A stretch of DNA of 64,000 nt from Caldilineaceae bacterium. Lineage in GTDB: Bacteria > Chloroflexota > Anaerolineae > Caldilineales > Caldilineaceae. The position numbers and the translations under genes were made by a program. The notes beneath the pieces are model-generated. The model had not been told where the DNA came from. It worked only from the letters and a program-made list of their open reading frames with translations, and did no database searches. Shown in pieces: positions 61,301 to 64,000 of this stretch. The stretch covers positions 112,398 through 176,397 of the forward strand of contig JAJDTL010000039.1 of the NCBI GenBank assembly GCA_022827195.1, written 5' to 3'. Positions within the stretch are counted from its first letter, which is position 1. Each line of letters opens with the position of its first letter.

Positions 61301-61704
61301 GTGTAATGCAGCGCCCGTACCGGCGAATCCAGTGACGCGAGCAGCTTCCACGCGGCGCCGTCCCAGCTCAGCACGGCGCCGGTTGCGGTACCGGCCCACA
61401 GTGTAGTCCCCGCTTCAGCAACGGCCAGGCTCGACACACCGCTGCGCAGGTCGGCATCCTGGGTCCAGGAACGCCAGGCGCCGTCGTAGCGGCTGATGCC
61501 GCTGTCCGTTCCAAACCAGACCTCGCCAGCGCCGACGGCGACGACGAGAACGTTGTTGGAGGCGAGGCCGTCCTCCTGCGTATAGTTCAGCCAGGGCGAG
61601 ACCAGGGCCTCTTGCGCGCGCAGGGGCCGCGCGCACAGGAGCAGAAGGACGGCCGCGACGACCAGCAGCGCGGCCCGGCTCTCCACTCTGGCTGCTTCGA
61701 ACAT
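58393..61704 (-). CDS. Beta-propeller sensor / single membrane helix / P-loop NTPase fusion
   Basis: The protein has 1103 residues from ATG 61704. A signal peptide (1-30, ending PLRAQ) exports a long repeat region (about 35-640) with many W-x-G-T and D-G-x-x-W units such as VWFGTDSGISRYDG, LWIGTASGLY, IWVGTSELLW, LWIGTRGAGI, LWIGTGNGLARYD, LWIGSEGGVTRFDG; this is the regulator-propeller fold of hybrid two-component sensors. A Y_Y_Y-like beta-sandwich (about 650-735) and one membrane helix (about 750-775) follow. Inside the cell, instead of a histidine kinase, is an NTPase: Walker A HGERRIGKTT (about 828-837), Walker B LILLMDEMDVF (about 943-953). ATG 61704 is chosen because the signal peptide begins there; the frame is open to 61854. 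Confidence 0.88.
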   Translation of the reverse strand: MFEAARVESRAALLVVAAVLLLLCARPLRAQEALVSPWLNYTQEDGLASNNVLVVAVGAGEVWFGTDSGISRYDGAWRSWTQDADLRSGVSSLAVAEAGTTLWAGTATGAVLSWDGAAWKLLASLDSPVRALHYTQGSLWIGTASGLYVWSSGSPASVAGFDDAFVNVIESSEDGNSIWVGTSELLWLRHGGRWRAIDEADGLPAGEVTALWAAADGPVWAAVDGNIAWRHPATGLWQEVETAPLHTRARVRITSLTGEGSGSIWGSTEGSGFFRLVAHAVNGTLTPRYDLVQQSINHGVTSFIHSLAIDAAGTLWMGTVSGVFRSDREMWGREVRAPAGGPINEIQAMLADDDGNLWIGTRGAGIRLKVTGKALEDVELLYRQEDGLPSPYITDIAADDKGGIWAGTWQGIALLKPGAKGWSQPVAVDRLPSSHVTAVLARQGQLWIGTGNGLARYDAGTGAVQAEVALAQQFVQDLALDSNQRLWVATDGAGIFTEDGLGNWTHYGGDSESKPALPGNSVAALAPDPKVPGAMWAAVNGQGLSYFDGRGWLDSEVTARLPSKLFYELYVDPVDGSLWIGSEGGVTRFDGRTWETLTVESVLPATSIYSITRMGHGIYWFGSGEGLTFYRPDGIPPWITIAGISGAAEQIAAGGWEVERDGKIIVGYEAGDLYTPQAELVVLFRLSPPGQLGTWQLMDRPFLELSDFSEKGDYTVEFQARDFAFNYSPVSSITLATEVLPAQVRLPLIGQIRIDYLVTLVVTGVLALIGFGYMGSEILQNRRRKQDAVVRSFNPFISGEPVRREDMFFGRRELLQKIVDTLHNNSIMIHGERRIGKTTLLYQLNNHLWGLEDEEYWFVPLYVDLEGTEEDAFFHFLMEEILHTASNLSGLTPDTQAALHGLRYYRPEYAHYTDREFIRDLRDVIKALGAYGEETHPGKHLRLILLMDEMDVFNAYDRLIQQRLRRIFMRDFAATMGAVIAGIRISKDWGRIESPWFNLFNEIELKPFTREQGVELLTESVRGFYRFEPPVVEFIIENAAGRPHRIQQYGLEAVGRMLAQGRRTITMEDAVHAHERIRQMGDSVNVGLNGDDPPAPLAGAGGD

Positions 61705-61835
61705 GGCAGTTCGTGCCCTCCAGGCACAAAAGGCGGCTGCGCGCCAGCGGCGCCGGCGACAGCCGGAATAGACAGGCTGGAAACTGAACGATATCCGGTT
61801 GACCGCGGCAGCCGGCGACCGCAATGCGAACTCTG

Positions 61836-61864
61836 AATATAACGGAATGGCCATTCCTTGTCAA
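61836..61864 (-). promoter_or_regulatory. Strong sigma70-type promoter of the propeller-sensor gene
   Basis: Minus strand: TTGACA (61859-61864), exactly 17-bp spacer, TATATT (61836-61841). The start would be near 61829, about 125 nt before ATG 61704. Confidence 0.75.
61844..61857. promoter_or_regulatory. Candidate operator: perfect 14-bp palindrome in the promoter spacer
   Basis: GGAATGGCCATTCC lies wholly between the -35 and -10 hexamers. A dimeric regulator bound there would block RNA polymerase. No regulator gene is adjacent. Confidence 0.55.
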
Positions 61865-62321
61865 CGGGTTGCTATGCGCGGCTTGGCGCGTTTTCGCTTG
61901 TTTTCGCTATGGCAACCCCCGGACGAGGACCTGGCCAGACACGGCGACTGCGCAAGGTGCAGCCTGGTGTGGTCAGTGGCCAGTGGTCAGTTGCCAGTGG
62001 CCAGTGGTCGGTGGTCAGTGGTCAGTGGTCAGTGGTCAGTTGCCAGTGGCCAGTGGCCAGTGGCCAGGAACAACGGGGACGGGGTAAGGTCCGTTTCTGC
62101 CCGTGGTAAGAGAATTTGCACGCTCAATTCGGGGCTGCACCCTCGCGCCTTGGAGCGATGGCAATTGTCTTTGCCGCGGCAGTCCCGGATGAAGAGCGGT
62201 CCAGAAGCCGCGACGGCGTCCAGGATTTTCCATTTCTTGTTGATCCTGTGTTACCATCTGCGGTTGGTTGTTCGGTTGGATATTGAGGGCGGTTTTGGCG
62301 CGACAACGGAGACGCGATGGA
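61865..62321. other. Spacer between the propeller-sensor promoter and gcvT
   Basis: It holds heptamer array G (61971-62068). No gene is supported here; open frames consist of translated repeats. Confidence 0.6.
61971..62068. repeat. Heptamer array G
   Basis: Fourteen contiguous 7-bp units of the class GGYCAGT (ggtcagt, ggccagt, tgccagt, ggtcggt, last ggccagg). This is the longest array and the reverse complement class of array D. Confidence 0.9.
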
Positions 62322-63449
62322 ATGAAACAGACGAGACTTTACGAACGGCACGTGGACCTGGGCGGGCGGATGGTCCCCTTTGCAGACTACGAATTGCCCG
62401 TTCAGTACACGGCCGGCCCCAATGCGGAGCACCAGAGCGTTCGCACCGCCGCGGGCGTGTTTGACATCGACCATATGGGGCAGTTTGCGCTGAGCGGCGG
62501 GGACGCCCTGCGCTTTCTGCAATATGTCCAGGTTGCCGATCTATCGCGGTTGAAGGAATGGGAGGCGCGCTACAGCCTGCTCTGCTACGAAGACGGCACG
62601 CTCGTCGATGACATCTTCATCTACCGCCTGCCGGCAAGCGACAATGGGCTGCCAGGTCAGTCAGCGGGCGCCGAGTGGCTGATCGTCGTCAACGCCTCCA
62701 ACCGTGAGAAGGATTTCACGTGGCTGCAGAGCTTCACCCACGGCCTGGACGTCGAGCTGACCGACATTTCGGACGAGACCTACATGCTGGCGGTGCAAGG
62801 GCCCAGGGCAGTCGGCATCCTCGACGGCATGACCGATGCCGACCTGGCGTCGGTGCCAAGCCGCACCGCTGTGCATGCGCAGGTGGGCGGCACCGAGATG
62901 CTCCTGGGCCGCACAGGTTATACGGGCGAAGACGGATTCGAACTCTACTTGCCGCCTGAAGAGGCGGTCTCTTTCTGGGATGCTTTGCTCTCAGAAGGCA
63001 GGGGCGCAGGCCTGCTGCCCTGCGGCCTGGCGGCCCGAGACAGTCTGCGTTTCGAAGCCTGCATGTCCCTCTACGGCCATGAGATCGACGCCAAGACGAC
63101 GCCCTATGAAGCGCGGTTGGGCTGGGTGGTGGCCCTACAAAAGCCTGACTTCATCGGACGTATGGCGCTGCTGAAAGAGAAGCTGGAGGGGAGTGCGCGG
63201 CTGCTGGTCGCGTTCGAGATGCAGGAGCGCGCCATTCCCCGGGAGGGATACGGCATCATCGGCCAGGAGGGCAAGGTAGTCGGGCAGGTTACCACCGGCA
63301 TGAAGAGCCCGACACTGGACAAATTTGTCGGCCTCGGCTATGTGCCGAATGGAATGCACCGCCTGGGGTCCGACATCCACGTCCTCGTCCGCGGCAGCCC
63401 GCGACGGGCCCGGATCTGCAAACGGCCATTTTACAGGGCGCGGCGTTGA
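62322..63449 (+). CDS. gcvT: Aminomethyltransferase (glycine cleavage T protein family)
   Basis: The protein has 375 residues from ATG 62322 with GGAG nine bases upstream. It has the folate-binding GcvT fold: GGRMVPFADYELPVQY (near 10-25), AAGVFDIDHMGQF (near 45-57), LGRTGYTGEDGFELYLP (near 190-206), GLAARDSLRFEACMSLYG (near 230-247) and the ending GYVP. It moves the methylamine carbon of glycine to tetrahydrofolate. GcvH and GcvP genes are not in the window, and the usual N-terminal Y-x-x-H differs slightly, so a related demethylase cannot be excluded. A cupin gene follows by 20 bp. Confidence 0.9.
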   Translation: MKQTRLYERHVDLGGRMVPFADYELPVQYTAGPNAEHQSVRTAAGVFDIDHMGQFALSGGDALRFLQYVQVADLSRLKEWEARYSLLCYEDGTLVDDIFIYRLPASDNGLPGQSAGAEWLIVVNASNREKDFTWLQSFTHGLDVELTDISDETYMLAVQGPRAVGILDGMTDADLASVPSRTAVHAQVGGTEMLLGRTGYTGEDGFELYLPPEEAVSFWDALLSEGRGAGLLPCGLAARDSLRFEACMSLYGHEIDAKTTPYEARLGWVVALQKPDFIGRMALLKEKLEGSARLLVAFEMQERAIPREGYGIIGQEGKVVGQVTTGMKSPTLDKFVGLGYVPNGMHRLGSDIHVLVRGSPRRARICKRPFYRARR

Positions 63450-63469
63450 CGGGATGCAGGAGAAGAGAT

Positions 63470-63784
63470 ATGGCGCACGAACACGCGGAACCCGGCGTAG
63501 TGATCGACCTCAATTCCTTCGGGGAGACGCAGTCGACCGCGGTAGTCAAAGAGGAAAAGTTCGAGGCTATCAGAATCTACCTGGACCCCGGCCGGAAGAT
63601 CCCACCGCACAAGGTGGACGGCCCGATCACGGTGCAGTGTCTGAGCGGGAGATGCGTTTTCTACGTCGAAGATGAGCCGCGTTCGCTCGAGCCGGGTTCG
63701 TGGCTCTACCTGGAGGGCGGAGCGATGCACTCGCTCGAGGCGGAGGAGCGTTGTGCACTGCTGGTGACGATTGTTTTCGTATGA
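63470..63784 (+). CDS. Small single-domain cupin protein
   Basis: The protein has 104 residues from ATG 63470, preceded by GGAGAAG. The two cupin motifs are PGRKIPPHKVDGPITVQCLSGRCVF (cited by PPHKVDG, near 45-51) and PGSWLYLEGGAMHSLEA (near 75-91). The first motif has one His where metal-binding cupins have two, with the second metal ligand His in MHSLEA retained, so metal binding may be weak. Members bind small molecules or cofactors; no function can be given. It is likely co-transcribed with gcvT. Confidence 0.82.
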   Translation: MAHEHAEPGVVIDLNSFGETQSTAVVKEEKFEAIRIYLDPGRKIPPHKVDGPITVQCLSGRCVFYVEDEPRSLEPGSWLYLEGGAMHSLEAEERCALLVTIVFV

Positions 63785-63806
63785 GCGCTCGTTCCGGCTG
63801 CGGTGC

Positions 63807-63920
63807 TAACCGATTTTCAGCCGCAGCTCCTTTGTCCTGCCGCTACGTAGCGCCTCGAAGGCCTTGAGCGCAGGCGTGCTCTGGTCGTCAACTGTCCTGA
63901 CATAAAGGCCTGCAACTGCT
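63807..63920 (-). pseudogene. Isolated 3' end of a broken gene
   Basis: On the minus strand a frame of 37 codons ends in TAG at 63807 and reads like a natural C-terminus (STPALKAFEALRSGRTKELR and a final KIG), as in zinc-type alcohol dehydrogenases or related proteins. A TGA closes it upstream at about 63918-63920. Beyond it lies a repeat with acgaaggac units (about 63927-63955). The gene has probably lost its body by rearrangement at the repeat. The family guess is weak. Confidence 0.4.
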
Positions 63921-63926
63921 CATCAA

Positions 63927-63955
63927 TCCACGAAGGACACGAAATCGCACGAAGG
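63927..63955. repeat. Dispersed acgaaggac repeat
   Basis: atccacgaaggacacgaaatcgcacgaaggacc-type sequence, of which two acgaagga units are seen here; it adjoins the broken gene end. Only one locus lies in the window, so dispersion is inferred from the internal repeat alone. Confidence 0.4.
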
Positions 63956-64000
63956 ACCGCGTCTGGATTGCTTGCGGCCAATATTTGAGAGGTATCTTGC

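Noticed and set aside
61971..62068. Repeat array as a possible CRISPR
   Set aside because: Units are 7 bp and contiguous, without spacers, and no cas genes are in the window.

Overview
The window is about 64 kb of GC-rich bacterial chromosome with tightly packed operons. It carries no rRNA, no convincing tRNA, no IS element and no CRISPR array. The best-fitting host is a member of Chloroflexota, perhaps of the Caldilineae/Anaerolineae type. The support is an isopentenyl phosphate kinase of the kind used in the Chloroflexi mevalonate route, a lipoprotein-rich set of importers, and many short dispersed and heptameric intergenic repeats. This placement is inference from gene content, not a database match.

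Layout. (1) 1-6 kb: a four-gene plus-strand operon with start/stop overlaps encodes an ANL-type acyl-AMP ligase (cut by the window edge), a UbiA prenyltransferase, a rifampin-phosphotransferase-like ATP-grasp/His-domain enzyme and an acetyltransferase. It looks like a small lipid or natural-product pathway. (2) 6-7 kb: a malate/L-lactate dehydrogenase-family enzyme. (3) 7-11.5 kb, minus strand: a TPP-riboswitch operon with promoter, aptamer and terminator encodes a thiamine-binding protein, an ABC permease, a lipoprotein and an ATPase, followed by an Fe(II)/2-oxoglutarate oxygenase. (4) 12-13 kb: an unrecognised Cys/His-motif protein between heptamer arrays. (5) 13.4-17.8 kb, minus strand: a heterodimeric ABC exporter behind a leader that contains a promoter, a 23-codon leader ORF and a terminator-like hairpin. 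(6) 18-19.5 kb: an SDR dehydrogenase and a small c-type cytochrome. (7) 19.5-25.9 kb, minus strand: a cobalamin-riboswitch operon (BtuF, CobS, CobU, BtuC, BtuD, adenosyltransferase, [2Fe-2S] ferredoxin). (8) 26-31.5 kb, plus strand: FmdB, HisZ, HisG, an RmlC-like epimerase, SelA and isopentenyl phosphate kinase. (9) 31.8-41.2 kb, plus strand: RseP, a zinc-ribbon/LysM protein, a HEAT/TPR/FecR-like/glycosyltransferase operon, a second UbiA-like protein and a small membrane protein. (10) 41-47 kb, minus strand: TrmB, threonine synthase, and an acyl-CoA dehydrogenase with EtfB and EtfA. (11) 47-57 kb: a CPBP protease (plus), then on the minus strand GT2, a PH-domain membrane protein, SurE, a class A penicillin-binding protein, a methyltransferase, MenG/UbiE and a P-loop NTPase. 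(12) 57-58.4 kb: a gene-free, repeat-rich island. (13) 58.4-61.9 kb, minus strand: a large beta-propeller sensor fused through one membrane segment to an NTPase related to the one at 55.6-57.0 kb, driven by a promoter whose spacer holds a perfect palindrome. (14) 62-64 kb: GcvT, a cupin and a broken gene end.

Regulation is unusually legible. There are two riboswitches with good sigma70-type promoters at 17-bp spacing, a candidate leader-peptide attenuator before the exporter, and a candidate operator inside the propeller-sensor promoter. Seven arrays of 7-bp tandem units lie between genes, and one runs into the 3' end of an exporter gene. Strand composition changes along the window: the plus strand is strongly C-rich in the first 20 kb whatever the gene direction, and G-rich near the right end.

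The most interesting candidates for something undescribed are the propeller-sensor/NTPase fusion with its neighbouring related NTPase, the ligase/UbiA/phosphotransferase/acetyltransferase operon, and the exporter attenuator.
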